From the NCBI GenBank assembly GCA_011064905.1, contig JAAKFW010000115.1, positions 1 to 5,401 on the forward strand: a stretch of DNA of 5,401 nt, read 5' to 3'. Source of the DNA: Candidatus Anoxychlamydiales bacterium. GTDB taxonomy: Bacteria > Chlamydiota > Chlamydiia > Chlamydiales > SM23-39. Positions 5,324 through 5,401 of the stretch are shown here, in pieces. How positions within the stretch are numbered: the first letter of the stretch is position 1; every line of letters starts with the position of its first letter. The position numbers and the translations under genes were made by a program. The notes under the pieces are model-generated. The model was not told the origin of the DNA, ran no database searches, and saw only the letters and a list, made by a program, of their open reading frames with translations.

Positions 5324-5401
5324 GTGTGTAAACCGGAGTAAATGGGATTAAATAACTTTAATAAAACCAGCTGTTTAGGTGATGTTTAAATAATTTAGTT
5401 T

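Overview
The window is AT-rich, with a gene-sparse layout, several broken or remnant genes and related short repeats in the gaps between genes. This suits a genome-degrading, host-associated bacterium. Gene content and style fit an amoeba-associated lineage such as the environmental Chlamydiae (Protochlamydia or Parachlamydia type), but nothing here proves the taxon. A Legionella- or Coxiella-like gammaproteobacterium is the main alternative, because the RhlE protein is strikingly similar to the enterobacterial one.

Left part (1-1860). The window opens inside a Fic-family gene. It keeps a complete catalytic motif but is broken by a frameshift near 482-494 into a Fic-core piece (2-493) and a winged-helix tail (495-803). 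Convergent to it, on the minus strand, is a two-gene cassette. A 111-aa winged-helix protein (1413-1748) is followed, with a 4-base ATGA overlap, by a 180-aa nucleotidyltransferase (874-1416). The cassette has a perfect TTGACA-N17-TATAAT promoter whose -10 box sits inside a 23-bp near-perfect palindrome, the layout of a self-repressed toxin-antitoxin-like operon.

Middle (1950-4280). A full-length RhlE-type DEAD-box RNA helicase (minus) is divergent from a 68-aa cold-shock protein (plus) across about 500 bases. Both handle structured RNA, so this looks like an RNA-chaperone pair. The cold-shock gene is bracketed by two diverged direct copies of an imperfect repeat of about 80-95 bp (3482-3561 and 4146-4241). 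A third, shorter copy lies at 814-875 beside the broken Fic gene, and a doubtful fourth at 5288-5323.

Right part (4283-5401). A 228-aa multi-pass membrane protein of unknown function (minus) has a good promoter and ribosome binding site. Upstream of it is a short minus-strand remnant of a HigB/Gp49-type toxin (5120-5242). It has no ATG, ends at a stop after about 40 codons, and shows no antitoxin partner in view.

Overall, the window mixes core RNA-handling genes with decaying or compact toxin-like modules (Fic, nucleotidyltransferase/winged-helix, HigB remnant) and a repeat family that may mark past rearrangements. The best candidates for something undescribed are the winged-helix/nucleotidyltransferase cassette with its operator-promoter, and the dispersed repeat family.
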